A DNA stretch of 64,000 nt from Monoplex corrugatus (lineage: Eukaryota; Mollusca; Gastropoda; Littorinimorpha; Ranellidae), in NCBI GenBank assembly GCA_030674185.1, contig CM060311.1, positions 98,407,013 through 98,471,012 on the forward strand, read 5' to 3'. The stretch's first letter is position 1; each line of letters opens with the position of its first letter. The translations under genes were made by a program, and so were the position numbers. Shown piece by piece: positions 36,083 to 49,100 of this stretch. The notes under the pieces are model-generated. The model saw only the letters and a list, made by a program, of their open reading frames with translations. It was not told the origin of the DNA and did no database searches.

Positions 36083-36487
36083 TACTGGGACTTTGAATGA
36101 ACGTGGGGGTCAGTGGTGTGGACTTTGAATGAACGTGGAGGTCAGTGGTGTGGACTTTGAATGAACGTGGGGGTCAGTGGTGTGGACTTTGAATGAACGT
36201 GGAGGTCAGTGGTTTGTACTTTGAATGAACGTGGGGGTCAGTGGTGTGGACTTTGAATGAACGTGGAGGTCAGTGGTGTGGACTTTGAATGAATGTGGGG
36301 GTCAGTGGTGTGGACTTTGAATGAACGTGGGGGTCAGTGGTGTGGACTTTGAATGAACGTGGGGGTCAGTGGTGTGGACTTTGAATGAATGTGGGGGTCA
36401 GTGGTGTGGACTTTGAATGAACGTGGGGGTCAGTGGTGTGGACTTTGAATGAATGTGGGGGTCAGTGGTGTGGACTTTGAATGATGT
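36083..36487. repeat. Second 32-bp minisatellite, about 12 copies
   Basis: The unit is GACTTTGAATGAACGTGG followed by GGGTCAGTGGTGTG. It has the same period and the same GACTTTG start as the larger array ending 93 bp upstream, but is otherwise different. Confidence 0.9.
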
Positions 36488-36654
36488 GGTGTGTTGAAGA
36501 GCTATAATTAGCAAAGCCACTTAGGTGGCGCAGAAGATGAGACAACAGAGAACAGAAAATAAGGAAAGTAAACAGAGAAACAAACAAAGAAACATACAAA
36601 CAGAACCCAAAAACAAAACAAACATACTCAAAAGAACATTGTTATTGCTATTTT

Positions 36655-37182
36655 TTGTTTAAAGCCCAGCCGACTGCGTAGTGATATCAAGACTATAACC
36701 AGTTCAAAACATACGTAATACTTCAACAGGAAAAAGAAAAGAATATTAAGAACACATATCAATATATCTGTGCACATAGTCAAAGGAGATGCCCTTGGTG
36801 TTGACCACTCCATCCAATTTATTACACAGATTTAAAAACACACCTGAACACAAATTATAACACAACTAAGGATACTAAAGCAAACGAAAACGGGCCTAAA
36901 TTATTTAAAATTGTTTCCACGTATCTCATTTCCCTAGAGCCAAAAATGCACTTAATAGATGTACCCAATTATCAATCCTAAGAGAAAGTACGTAAGACTT
37001 TACTGAACACGTACAGGTGAATGGACCAGCAAGGCAGAAGATGACGGGAAGAAATGACAAAAAGCAAAGGAACAAGACAAAAACAAAGAGAGTGACAGAA
37101 AAGAGGGCATTTCTAGCACAGAATGTCCAGAAGGTGGGGATACCATTCACACTGAAAGAACCACTGGCATTCCCATGGGGGT
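36655..37182. mobile_element. Dispersed repeat of about 540 bp, copy 2
   Basis: Begins near TTTAAAGCCCAGCC and ends near GGCATTCCCATGGGG. It aligns over its length with 16340-16950 and 51068-51605, in the same orientation. The minus strand keeps a 74-codon frame (36926-37150), Phe- and Leu-rich with an IPTFWTFCARNALFSVTLF stretch, also readable in copy 3. Whether this reflects a former protein or only DNA identity cannot be decided here. Confidence 0.75.
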
Positions 37183-37497
37183 ACTCAAGAGAACAGAAAA
37201 CACTCCTGAGGCATGTACTAAAATATAACCACTGTCAGATGAGCACCAACAACTTTTCAGTTCAGAACTGAGAAAACTATCAAAGGAGAAATAATACCTA
37301 TGAGTTTATAATTAAAACATATAATAATTCAATTAAGACCTAAAAAATTATGCCAGTGTCAGAATAAAAACAACATATTGAGAACTAACATAACACGACT
37401 GTCTAAAAGAACAACATGTGAACAAAGAATTAAAGTAAAACAGCTACAAAACATCAACACTTCCAGGGTAAAAATTAAAGAAGCTCTTAAAAGAGAA
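37183..37497. other. Unassigned A-rich sequence
   Basis: No supported gene or repeat. Confidence 0.4.
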
Positions 37498-37665
37498 ACA
37501 AAATTTCCAAATTAAAAGCTAAAAGTACTTCCCAAACATTAACAAGAAACTAACATTTCCAAATTAAAAGCTAAAAGTATCTCCCAAACATTAACAAGAA
37601 ACAAAACATTTCCAAATTAAAAGCTAAAAGTACCTCACAAACATTAACAAGAAACAAGAAACAAA
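37498..37665. repeat. 53-bp tandem repeat, 3 copies
   Basis: ATTTCCAAATTAAAAGCTAA starts at 37502, 37555 and 37608. Each unit ends with AACATTAACAAGAAAC. Confidence 0.9.
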
Positions 37666-37950
37666 ACAAACAGAAACAACTACAACAACAACCACCCAAC
37701 CAAGCAAAACATCCTACCCAACAATTCTTCTGAGTTAAGAACTAAACATTGTCGAAAAAGAACAGTTTGAGAGCATAAGAAACATTCAGTCACTCACACA
37801 GACATTTTGCATTACAGGGCAGGTCCTAGCTATTCTTACTTACACTGTACAGCCTCTGTCACAGATCATACAACAGGCATGTCCCTGTTGTACTGAAACT
37901 CTGGTCCTTCTGATGACTGCAACATTCAAGGGACTCCACTCACGAGTTTT
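37666..37950. other. Unassigned sequence
   Basis: I see no gene. Weak acceptor-like sites occur but no convincing open exon follows them. Confidence 0.35.
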
Positions 37951-38029
37951 TAAGTCTCTTACTCCCTCACCCTATCTACCAGCTTTCTGCTGTAAACTGG
38001 TGGATAAGGTAAAGGAGTGAAAGGTTTCA
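37951..38029. mobile_element. Degenerate palindromic element, copy 9 (inner unit only)
   Basis: Shows TTACTCCCTCACCCTATCTA and an inverted match ending GGAGTGAAAGGTTT around a degraded centre CTTTCTGCTGTAAAC. Both TTAA ends are lost. Confidence 0.45.
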
Positions 38030-38189
38030 AAGCATGCAGGTTTGTGATTAGAACAACACATACATGAACTCATATGCTTATTCCACGCTATATATTCATC
38101 ACACAGCACAATGACAAAGCGCAAGTAAATCTGCACTGATGTGACGCACGCAAAACATTCCTGGATCACTATGTGCTACTATTTTCCTC

Positions 38190-38235
<46 letters not shown>

Positions 38236-38500
38236 GGTGCCTTGCTGCATGGCGTTGGCGATTATGGACTTCCATCTGTCTTTATCTCTTGTCGCCCCAA
38301 GCACCTTCCCCACCTCCCTGCCCCCAGCCACCCCACAAGTCCGTCCAGCATTCTTCCCCCGGGTCCACCCGGCGCTCTCTCTCCCTCCAGCTCTCCCGTC
38401 GCCACCAGGCACCCCAACTCCCCCGTCCTCACAAAATGGCCCACAAATGCTGCCCGTCTTTTCCCAATCTTCCCTATGAATTTTCCTGTTGCAGACAAAA
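38190..38500 (-). mobile_element. 5'-truncated RTE-like LINE 3' end, copy 2
   Basis: On the minus strand, 38498-38300 gives GKIGKRRAAFVGHFVRTGEL, then APGGPGGRMLDGLVGWLG. After a frame change, VLGATRDKDRWKSIIANAMQ-QGT is followed by TGA and about 15 triplets of the tail (38190-38235). The order matches the C-terminus of RTE-type proteins and the copies at 20336 and 55808. This is the longest of the three remnants. Confidence 0.7.
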
Positions 38501-39526
38501 AAACCTCTTTACACCGACAAATCTTAATCTGTTCTTAAGGAACACAACAACAGCAGTAACAAGAACAGTCACGCTGCTCAGAACAAAAGATGAAGACATC
38601 AGCTCAACATGCGATCCCCAAACAGCCACAGTGATCATGCTGTACCTGCTGTCCGATATCAACCCATGTTTACTGTCCAAACAATGTTCTCAGCACAGAG
38701 TCAGATCAGTTACTATAAAACGAAGTGCAGCATCATTTACAAACATCCTTTCCCATACCAGTCAGCTTAGCAAACTTCATCACAGTGATAACATTAGTGA
38801 ATGTGAAAATAAAGTGTGGCTGTTGACAGAAAGACAGCAGCAAAAAACTGTGGGGAAAGCTGTAAAGTAGAAGGTTCTCTCAGGAGATGCCGGCATTATT
38901 TGTAAGTGTTATGGCCCCACACTCCTTACACCCTATGGGAGCTGGGTCACATCCTGGTCATGGCTCCTGGACACCCTTCTGCCATCATGATTTTTTTTTT
39001 CATTTGGGTTCAAACCCATGCCTCCAAAGCGATTGAGCATCTCTTCTGTCCACCCCCCCCCCACCTCCCTTTTTTCCAACCTCAGTTCAAACTCATGCCT
39101 CCAATGTCTTAAAGCCAGGTCACCCTTACGACTAAAGTCTTTAATGTTTAGCTATCAGACACCTGTGGCATGAAGGCAAACTTTAAGCCTTTTTAGAAGT
39201 TCACTTTCAGTCTTCTTCTTCTTTGACCAGAATGCAGCAGGAACTTTTTTCAACAGCTTTTGCCATGTGAATGTCACAAGAGAAAAGAAGAAGAAGAAAG
39301 TTGGCAGTTACAACTGTTGTAGTCATGGTGTACTTGACACTGACCAAGAACTGACAAGCATTCACTGAGCAAAGAGGTAGACTTCCCGCACCACTGACAC
39401 ATGTCACACTCACCCCCACCTCACGTGTCACAGTTACATCTCAGCCTGAATCCCTGTGGAGGAATGTACTCACACTTTCCATCATAAAATATAACAATCA
39501 ACATTATATACAGATTGAAAATGCTT
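38501..39526. other. Unassigned unique sequence
   Basis: No gene I can support. There are CT/C-rich patches near 39050 and a GAA/TTC-rich zone near 39215-39300. Two B-box-like matches on the minus strand near 39007 and 39085 hint at tRNA-derived repeats but are too weak to call. Confidence 0.35.
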
Positions 39527-39717
39527 ACAGACCCTTTGCATCCCCCACCCTATCCACCAACTGCAAAAACTTAAGCCTTTGACTCCCTCACCCTATCCAC
39601 CAGCTTCCTGCAGGAAGCTGGTGGATAGGAGGGAGTCAAAAGGTTAAGTTCTTGCTTTGCGAGCGTGACTGACAATACAGGAAGCTGGTGGACAGGGTGC
39701 GGGAGTCAAAGGACAAA
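39527..39717. mobile_element. TTAA-family palindromic element, copy 10
   Basis: The inner palindrome is well kept, with CCACCAGCTTCCTGCAGG centred near 39608 and its inverted arm. The left outer end is degraded (CAGACCCTTTGCATCCCCCA). The right outer end GGTGCGGGAGTCAAAGGAC lacks the final TTAA. Confidence 0.6.
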
Positions 39718-39896
39718 GTTCACAGCCTGCCTCCTGATGTACAATACAATTTTCACGTGAACAGGAAAAAGTGTGACCGAGGAAACAAACAAAGAAGAAA
39801 ATGAAGTAACCAACAAACAAAATGTCCCAAATCAATGCAAAACAAAATCACATCAAGACCACAGACCATATTTTATGTATGGAATACACAACAATA

Positions 39897-40275
39897 ACCC
39901 ACATGGAATCTTGGCTCCGTCAGGTGGGCAAAAGGCATAAGGAGAAGAGTGGCAGAATGGTTCAAACGTTCTCTGCCAGTAACTAAATTCAAGGTTCCAG
40001 GGTTCGTTTCCCATTGAGACCTTGACTTTCCTCCTCAGTTTTATCGTAAAATTGAACTAAACCTCGAATCCTTTGGAAAAAAAAGATAAAGGAGTGGGAT
40101 CAGTGTGCCTGCACACACTAGAGACCTTAGCCTGCTTGCCTTTCCAAAGTCTTGGTCACAGTAAAAATAAATTGGTGGCACTGCACTGCGGTGACGCGCT
40201 CTCAAAAGGGAGAGCAGTCTGAGCTTCACATGGTAGATCCACTGTGACAAAAAAAAAATGAAAAGAAATGAATGT
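39897..40275 (+). mobile_element. tRNA-derived SINE, copy 1
   Basis: An A-box-like GTGGCAGAATGGTTCAAACG near 39949 and a B-box-like GGTTCGTTTCC at 40001 form an internal promoter of RNA polymerase III type. A body follows, with GTGTGCCTGCACACACTAGA, TTGCCTTTCCAAAGTCTTGG and TGGTGGCACTGCACTGCGGT, ending in an A run at 40249-40260. The same body is at 55441-55765. Flanking stretches 39897-39945 and 40329-40375 resemble each other (ATGGAA.CTTGGC..TGTCAGGT.GGCAAAA). Confidence 0.65.
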
Positions 40276-40415
40276 GAATATTTTTAATATGAATATGAAT
40301 ATCAATAATATGAATCCAGAAAAGTACCCCAGATGGAACCTTGGCACTGTCAGGTAGGCAAAAAGGTCTAGGTGTCACCCAAACAAAAGTGTCTTACTTC
40401 TCTTCTTCTGCACAG

Positions 40416-40550
40416 AAGGACAGACTATCACATGTCCCTGACAGATTGCTACCAACTGAGGAACCTGTCCAATACCCAGGCCAGACACACGAACAGTGTA
40501 TATGTTTTGAGCCAAAAGATGACCTGGTTGCTTCAACAGTGACAAAATGA
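40416..40550 (+). CDS. Candidate terminal exon, function uncertain
   Basis: A strong acceptor precedes it: a pyrimidine-rich tract from 40391 ending TTCTTCTTCTGCACAG at 40415. The 45 codons that follow are open to a TGA at 40548-40550. The peptide starts KDRLSHVPDRLLPTEE and contains YPGQTHEQCICFEPKDD. The PGQ-x-x-EQC spacing loosely recalls the end of the reprolysin/ADAMTS catalytic domain, where a Pro-Gly precedes a conserved Gln-Cys, but the match is short and no zinc-binding motif is in view. No partner exon was found in this window. It could equally be a chance open stretch after a pyrimidine tract. Confidence 0.3.
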   Translation, partial: KDRLSHVPDRLLPTEEPVQYPGQTHEQCICFEPKDDLVASTVTK

Positions 40551-41394
40551 CCACAAAAACATGCAAAACAAAAGTAACAAGTGAGACATATCCTCAACAA
40601 GATAAACAGAAGGTGTGCATTTCGCCATCAAATAACTATCTCCGGTAATCAAAATCACCAATCTTTTGGCAACATCATATATAATGAGTAATGTACTGAA
40701 ACCAGTTTTAAATTGTGAAAAATGATCACCACTCCTCCTTGTTGTCTACGGCAAAAACAAAATAAATAAATAAACAAATAAATAAATAAATCTACATAAC
40801 AACACACACACAAACATGAATTAACAAAACAAAAACAAAAAGAAAAGATATGAAAAGAACAACCAAGAAAACCGAAAAAGAACAGGACAAACCTTTGAAA
40901 CATTCTTTTACTCTGGTTTACAAGCACTACTGCAATCATTCCAGCCTTATAAAAAGAACACATTTAGTCCAATTATTATCATACCCAGTCTCTGTTGGCA
41001 ATAATGAAGGATCTAAATTGTTACAATGTTCCCACAATCTGTGGGCATCTTCTCCCTGATTTCATACAAACACATGCACAAACAAAAGCAAGCACACTGA
41101 CACACACATATACTACACACTTCACACACACGCCTACACCTACCTCATACACACACAATAAACACTACACACACAACACACACTCACAACATACACACAC
41201 AACCACACCACACCAACACATAACACTCATAACACACAGACACACTCTCCAAACACATACATACACACACACACACACACACACCACACACTGAGGACAA
41301 CATTTCTGCTGACTGAAACATCCATACTAAATGCACCAATCCTTCAGTGTACACGAATCCTGCTGAGCGTATCAATTGTCAACTGTATCAGCCT
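40551..41394. other. Unassigned DNA with AAAT and CA microsatellites
   Basis: 40752-40792 is an AAAT/AAAC run and 41095-41285 is CA-rich. No gene is supported. Confidence 0.5.
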
Positions 41395-41870
41395 TGCTGT
41401 GGAGTACACTGATCCTATGAAGTACACCAATCCTGTGGAGTACACCAATCCAATCCTGTGGAGTACACTGATCCTGTGGAGTACACCAATCACACCAATC
41501 CTGTGGAGTACACCAATCCTGTGGAGTACACTATCCTATGGAGTGCATCGATCCTATGGAGGACACACTGATCCGATGGAGTACACCAATCCTGTGGAGT
41601 GCACCAATCCTGTGGAGTACACCGATCCTGTGGAGTACACTGATCCTGTGGAGTACACCAATCCTGTGGAGTACACCGATCCTGTGGAGTGCACCAATCC
41701 TGTGGAGTAGACTGATCCTGTGGAGTAAACTGATCCTGTGGAGTACACCAATCCTGTGGAGTGCACCAATCCTGTGGAGTACATTGATCCTGTGGAATAC
41801 ATCAATCCTGTGGAGTACACCGATCCTGTGGAGTACACTAATCCTGGCAGAGTAAGCCAATCCTACGAGC
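41395..41870. repeat. 18-bp minisatellite, about 26 copies
   Basis: The unit is CCTGTGGAGTACACCAAT with GATC, GTGCACC and GTAAACT variants. Degenerate ATCCTGCTGAGTGCATC-like units continue to about 42060. Frames on both strands are period artefacts. Confidence 0.9.
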
Positions 41871-42060
41871 TACATGAATCCTGTCACATACATAAATCCT
41901 GCTGAGAAAATCAATGCTGACCGGTGCAGTAATCCTCTTGTATCATCAATCAGCACATCAATCCTGAAGGGGACATTATTCCTGCTGAATGTATAATCCT
42001 GCTGAGTGCATCAGTTCTGCTATTTGCATCGATCCTGTTCAGCGCATCATTCCTCCTACA

Positions 42061-42639
42061 CTTCTAAGTAAGTCGTCACAATTATATATCACAGCTATTC
42101 ACACCAACACATGAGGGACAGAAGACACAGGCGCACATCTGATAACCCACCAAGCAGAACCAATCTTTCTCAAACACTAAATCAGTTGCAGTACATTCAC
42201 GAAGAAAGAGCACAAGTCACAGCATTGAAAGCATCTTTGCACACAAAACACACATTGTACCGTCACCACGAAGCAAAACATGACAGTCAGTTTTTTTTGT
42301 TTGTTTGTCTTTTGACAAGTGTGTCAATGTTTTCTTAAAAAAAGACGAGACCAGACTACACAGAAGTCCACTGACTGATCACTGTTTCTGTGAACAACAT
42401 ATTTATTGCAAATAGCTCTCCAGCTCTGCATGTGGTGTACCAGCTGTTTGTCATAAGAACTCAGTCACCAAACACATAAATGCGCAAACAAAATGAGGCA
42501 CAGAATGCAAATAAAAGGATGCACGACCACAAAGCAAATGATGTCAGACAAAGTCAATTGATACAGAAACAAGTAAAGGCGCCCAGAAATATGAAAGCAG
42601 CACAAACTCACATCCATAGAGCCGGCAAGGAGTCCATCA
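42061..42639. other. Unassigned sequence
   Basis: No gene, RNA or repeat supported. A plus-strand frame at 42111-42338 shows no recognisable domain. Confidence 0.4.
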
Positions 42640-43035
42640 CTGTCCACGATGGTATATCAGACTTTGTGTCCATCACTGTCCACGATGGTATATCAGACTT
42701 TGTTTTGCATTTAACAATATCATCATTACCCATTAAGTGTATCAGACTTTGTGTTCAACATTCCCACCAATATCCATTAAGGTACATCAGACTTTGCGTT
42801 GTGTTTAATATTCCCATCATTAACCATAAGGTACAACAGACTTTGTGTTGTGTTTAATATTTCCATCATTAACCATAAGGTACAACAGACTTTGTGTTGT
42901 GTTTAATATTTCCATCATTAACCATAAGGTACAACAGACTTTGTGTTTTGTGTTTAATATTTCCATCATTAACCATAAGGTACAACAGACTTTGTGTTGT
43001 TTTTAATATTCCCATCATCATCCATTAAGGTATAT
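42640..43035. repeat. 35-bp and 49-bp tandem repeats
   Basis: First a 35-bp unit (TCCATCACTGTCCACGATGG...) occurs twice from about 42635. Then a 49-bp unit with ATAAGGTACAACAGACTTTG and TGTTTAATATTTCCATCATT occurs about 6-7 times. TATATCAGACTTTGTG links the two. Confidence 0.85.
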
Positions 43036-43166
43036 TAAGAATGCTGGTGTTTTTACGTTACAACTGAATGCTGACATGGCTAACATAATCTTTAACGTGT
43101 GTAGCTGATGTTCTCCATGTATATACCCACAAAAGGTCTCTAGCATTAGCAAGTCTCCACATATGT

Positions 43167-46100
43167 TGATCAGGGAAATCATAGAAATGTCCATCCTTTA
43201 CCCATCATAGAAATGTCCATGCTTTACCCATCATAGAAATGTCCATCCTTTACCCATCATAGAAATGTCCATGCTTTACCCATCATAGAAATGTCCATCC
43301 TTTACCCATCATAGAAATGTCCATGCTTTACCCATCATAGAAATGTCCATCCTTTACCCATCATAAAATGTCCACCCTTTACCCATCATAGAAATGTCCA
43401 TCCTTTACCCATTATAGAAATGTCCATCCTTTACCCATCATAGAAATGTCCACCCTTTACCCATCATAGAAATGTCCACCCTTTACCCATCATAGAAATG
43501 TCCATCCTTTACTCATCATAGAAATGTCCATCCTTTACTCATCATAGAAATGTCCATCCTTTACCATCATAGAAATGTCCATCCTTTACCCATCATAGAA
43601 ATGTCCATCCTTTACTCATCATAGAAATGTCCATCCTTTACCCATCATAGAAATGTCCATCCTTTACTCATCATAGAAATGTCCATCCTTTACCCATCAT
43701 AGAAATGTCCATCCTTTACTCATCATAGAAATGTCCACCATTTACAAATCATAGAAATATCCTTCCTTTACTCATCATAGAAATATCCACCCTTTACCCA
43801 TCATAGAAATGTCCACCTTTACCCATCATAGAAATGCCATCATTACAAATCATAGAAATATCCTCCTTTACTCATCATAGAAATATCCACCCTTTACCCA
43901 TCATAGAAATGTCCACCCTTTACCCATCATAGAAATGTCCATCATTTACCCATCATAGAAATGTCCACCCTTTACCCATCATAGAAATGTCCACCCTTTA
44001 CCCATTATAGAAATGTCCACCCTTTACCCATCATAGAAATTCCACCCTTTACCCATCATAGAAATGTCCACCCTTTACCCATCATAGAAATGTCCATCAT
44101 TTACCCATTATAGAAATGTCCACCCTTTACCCATCATAGAAATGTCCACCTTTACCCATTATAGAAATGTCCACCCTTTACCCATCATAGAAATGTCCAT
44201 CCTTTACTCATCATAGAAATGTCCACCCTTTACCCATCATAGAAATGTCCATCCTTTACTCATCATAGAAATGTCCACCCTTTACCCATCATAGAAATGT
44301 CCACCCTTTACCCATCATAGAAATGTCCATCCTTTACTCATCATAGAAATGTCCACCCTTTACCCATCATAGAAATGTCCACCCTTTACCCATCATAGAA
44401 ATGTCCACCCTTTACCATCATAGAAATGTCCACCCTTTACCCATCATAGAAATGTCCACCCTTTACCCATCATAGAAATGTCCATCCTTTACCAATCATA
44501 GAAATGTCCATCCTTTACCCATCATAGAAATGTCCATCCTTTACCAATCATAGAAATGTCCATCCTTTACCCATCATAGAAATGTCCATCCTTTACCAAT
44601 CATAGAAATGTCCATCCTTTACCCATCATAGAAATGTCCATCCTTTACCCATCATAGAAATGTCCATCCTTTACCCATCATAGAAATGTCCATCATTTAC
44701 CCATCATAGAAATGTCCACCCTGTACCCATCATAGAAATGTCCACCATTTACCCATCATAGAAATGTCCATCCCTTTACCCATCATAGAAATGTCCATCC
44801 TTTACCCATCATAGAAATGTCCACCCTTTACCCATCATAGAAATGTCCATCCTTTACCCATCATAGAAATGTCCACCCTTTACCCATCATAGAAATGATT
44901 CCATCTCCTTTACCCATCATAGAAATGTCCATCCCTTTACCCATCATAGAAATGTCCATCCTTTACCCATCATAGAAATGTCCACCCTTTACCCATCATA
45001 GAAATGTCCACCCATTTACCCATCATAGAAATGTCCATCCTTTACCCATCATAGAAATGTCCACCTTTACCCATCATAGAAATGTCCATCCTTTACCCAT
45101 CATAGAAATGTCCACCTTTACCCATCATAAGAAATGTCCACCCTTTACCCATCATAGAAATGTCCACCCTTTACCCATCATAGAAATGTCCACCCTTTAC
45201 CCATCATAGAAATGTCCATCCTTTACCCATCATAGAAATGTCCACCCTTTACCCATCATAGAAATGTCCATCCTTTACCATCATAGAAATGTCCATCCTT
45301 TACCCATCATAGAAATGTCCACCCTTTACCCATCATAGAAATGTCCACCTTTACCCATCATAGAAATGTCCTCCTTTACCCATCATAGAAATGTCCATCC
45401 CTTTACCCATCATAGAAATGTCCACCCTTTACCCATCATAGAAATGTCCATCCTTTACCCATCATAGAAATGTCCACCCTTTACCCATCATAGAAATGTC
45501 CACCCTTTACCCATCATAGAAATGTCCACCCTTTACCCATCATAGAAATGTCCATCCTTTACCCATCATAGAAATGTCCACCCTTTACCATCATAGAAAT
45601 GTCACCCTTTACCATATAGAAATGTCCATCCTTTACCCATCATAGAAATGTCCATCCTTTACCCATCATAGAAATGTCCATCCTTTACCCATCATAGAAA
45701 TGTCCACCCTGTTACCCATCATAGAAATGTCCATCCTTTACCCATCATAGAAATGTCCATCCTTTACCCATCATAGAAATGTCCACCCTTTACCCATCAT
45801 AGAAATGTCCACCTTACCTCATATTCCCTTTACATCATAGAAATGCCATCATTACCCACATAGAAATGTCCACCCTTTACCCATCATAGAAAGTCCATCA
45901 TTTACAAATCATAGAAATGTCCATCCTATTACCATCATAGAAATGTCCACCTTTACCCATCATAGAAATGGCCATCATTTACCCATCATAGAAATGTCAC
46001 CCTTACCCATCATAGAAATGCCATCATTTCCTCATAGAAATGTCACCCTTTACCCATCATAGAAATGCCATCATTTACCCATCATAGAAATGTCCACCCT

Positions 46101-49100
46101 TTACCCATCATAGAAATGTCCATCCTTTACCCATCATAGAAATGTCCACCCTTTACCCATCATAGAAATGTCCTCATTTACAAATCATAGAAATGTCCAT
46201 CCTTTACCCATCATAGAAATGTCCACCCTTTACCCATCATAGAAATGTCCATCATTTACAAATCATAGAAATGTCCTTCCTTTACCATATAGAAATGTCC
46301 ACCTTTACCCATCATAGAAATGTCCACCCTTTACCCATCATAGAAATGTCCATCCTTTACCCATCATAGAAATGTCCACCCTTTACTCATCATAGTAATG
46401 TCCATCCTTTACCCATCATAGAAATGTCCATCCTTTACCCATCATAGAAATGTCTGCCCTTTACCCATCATAGAATGCCATCCTTTACCCATCATAGAAA
46501 TGTCCATCCTTTACCCATCATAGAAATGTCCACCCTTTACCCATCATAGAAATGTCCACCCTTTACCCATCATAGTAATGTCCACCCTTTACCCATCATA
46601 GAAATGTCCATCCTTTACCTATCATAGAAATGTCCACCCTTTACCCATCATAGAAATGTCCATCCTTTACCCATCATAGAAATGTCCATCCTTTACCCAG
46701 CATAGAAATGTCCACCCTTTACCCATCATAGAAATGTCCATCCTTTACCCATCATAGTAATGTCCATCCTTTACCCATCATAGAAATGTCCACCCTTTAC
46801 CCATCATAGAAATGTCCACCCTTACCCATCATAGTAATGTCCCCTTTACCCATCATAGAAATGTCCATCCTTTACCCATCATAGAAATGTCCATCCTTTA
46901 CCATCATAGAAATGTCCATCCTTTACCCATCATAGAAATGTCCTTCCTTTACCATCATAGAAATGTCCACCTTACCATCATAGAAATGTCCTTTCTTTAC
47001 CCATCATAGAAATGTCCACCCTTTACCCATCATAGAAATGTCCACCTTTACCCATCATAGAAATGTCCACCCTTTACTCATCATAGAAATGTCCTCCTTT
47101 ACCCATCATAGAAATGTCCACCTTTACCCATCATAGAAATGTCCACCTTTACCCATCATAGAAATGTCCATCCTTTACCATCATAGAAATGTCCATCCTT
47201 TACCAATCAGGAAATGTCCACCCTTTACCCATCAGAGAAATGTCCACCCTTTACCCATCATAGAAATGTCCACCCTTTACCATCAGAGAAATGTCCTCCT
47301 TTACCATCATAGAAATGTCCATCCTTTACCCATCAGAGAAATGTCCATCCTTTACCATATAGAAATGTCCACCCTTTACCCATCATAGAAATGTCCTTCC
47401 TTTACCCATCATAGAAATGTCCACCCTTTACCCATCAGAGAAATGTCATCCTTTACCCATCATGAAATGTCCATCCTTTACCCATCATAGAAATGTCCAT
47501 CCTTTACCCATCATAGAAATGTCCATCCTTTACCCATCATAGAAATGTCACCCTTTACCCATCATAGAAATGTCCACCCTTTACCCATCATAGAAATGCC
47601 ACCCTTTTCCCATCATAGAAATGTCCATCATTTACAAATCATAGAAATGTCCATCCTTTACCCATCATAGAAATGTCCACCCTTTACCCATCATAGAAAT
47701 GTCCACCCTTTACCCATCATAGAAATGTCCACCCTTTACCCATCATAGAAATGTCCACCCTTTACCCATCATAGAAATGTCCATCCTTTACCCATCATAG
47801 AAATGTCCATCCTTTACCCATCATAGAAATGTCCACCCTGTACCCATCATAGAAATGTCCATCCTTTACCCATCAAGAAATGTCCACCCTTTACCCATCA
47901 TAGAAATGTCCATCCTTTGCCCATCAGAGAAATGTCCATCCTTTACCCATCATAGAAATGTCCATCCTTTACCATCATAGAAATGTCCATCCTTTACCCA
48001 TCATAGTAATGTCCATCCTTTACCCATCATAGAAATGTCCATCCTTTACCCATCATAGAAATGTCCATCCTTTACCCATCATAGAAATGTCCACCCTTTA
48101 CCCATCATAGAAATGTCCACCCTTTACCCATCATAGAAATGTCCATCCTTTACCCATCATAGAAATGTCCATCCTTTACCCATCATAGAAATGTCCATCC
48201 TTTACCCATCATAGAAATGTCCATCCTTACCATCATAGAAATGTCCATCCTTTACCCATCATAGAAATGTCCACCCTTTACCCATCATAGAAATGTCCAT
48301 CCTTTACCCATCATAGAAATGTCCATCCTTTACCCATCATAGAAATGTCCATCCTTTACCCATCATAGAAATGTCCACCCTTTACCCATCATAGAAATGT
48401 CCATCCTTTACCCATCATAGAAATGTCCATCCTTTACCCATCATAGAAATGTCCATCCTTTACCCATCATAGAAATGTCCACCCTATACCCATCATAGAA
48501 ATGTCCATCCTTTACCAATCATAGAAATGTCCATCCTTTACCCATCATAGAAATGTCCTTCCTTTACCCATCATAGAAATGTCCATCCTTTACCCATCAT
48601 AGAAATGTCCACCTTTACACATCATAGAAATGTCCATCCTTTACCCATCATAGAAATGTCCATCCTTTACCCATCATAGAAATGTCCTTCCTTTACCCAT
48701 CATAGTAATGTCCATCCTTTACCCATCATAGAAATGTCCACCCTTTACCCATCATAGAAATGTCCATCCTTTACCATCATAGAAATGTCCACCTTTACCC
48801 ATCATAGAAATGTCCATCCTTTACCCATCATAGAAATGTCCACCCTTTACCCATCATAGAAATGTCCATCCTTTACCCATCATAGAAATGTCCATCCTTA
48901 CCCATCATAGAAATGTCCATCCTTTACCCATCATAGAAATGTCCACCTTTACTCATCATAGAAATGTCCACCCTTTACTCATCATAGAAATGTCCACTGT
49001 TTACCCATCATAGAAATGTCCACCCTTTACTCATCTAGAAATGTCCACCCTGTACCCATCATAGAAATGTCCATCCTTTACCCATCATAGAATGTCCATC

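Noticed and set aside
36926..37150. Phe/Leu-rich 74-codon minus frame as a membrane protein gene
   Set aside because: It lies wholly within a dispersed repeat, and its recurrence in copy 3 follows from DNA similarity.
38289..38870. 193-codon plus-strand frame
   Set aside because: Its first third is antisense to the RTE C-terminus, and the rest has no domain or repeat of its own.
38985..39120. Two B-box-like motifs on the minus strand (GGTTTGAACCC and a variant)
   Set aside because: No convincing A-box at the right distance and no second copy of the body, so not called as a SINE or tRNA.
39232..39366. Open stretch after a pyrimidine-rich tract ending GACCAG
   Set aside because: The peptide is Lys-rich low complexity with no recognisable content; the pyrimidine tract is part of a GAA/TTC-rich zone.
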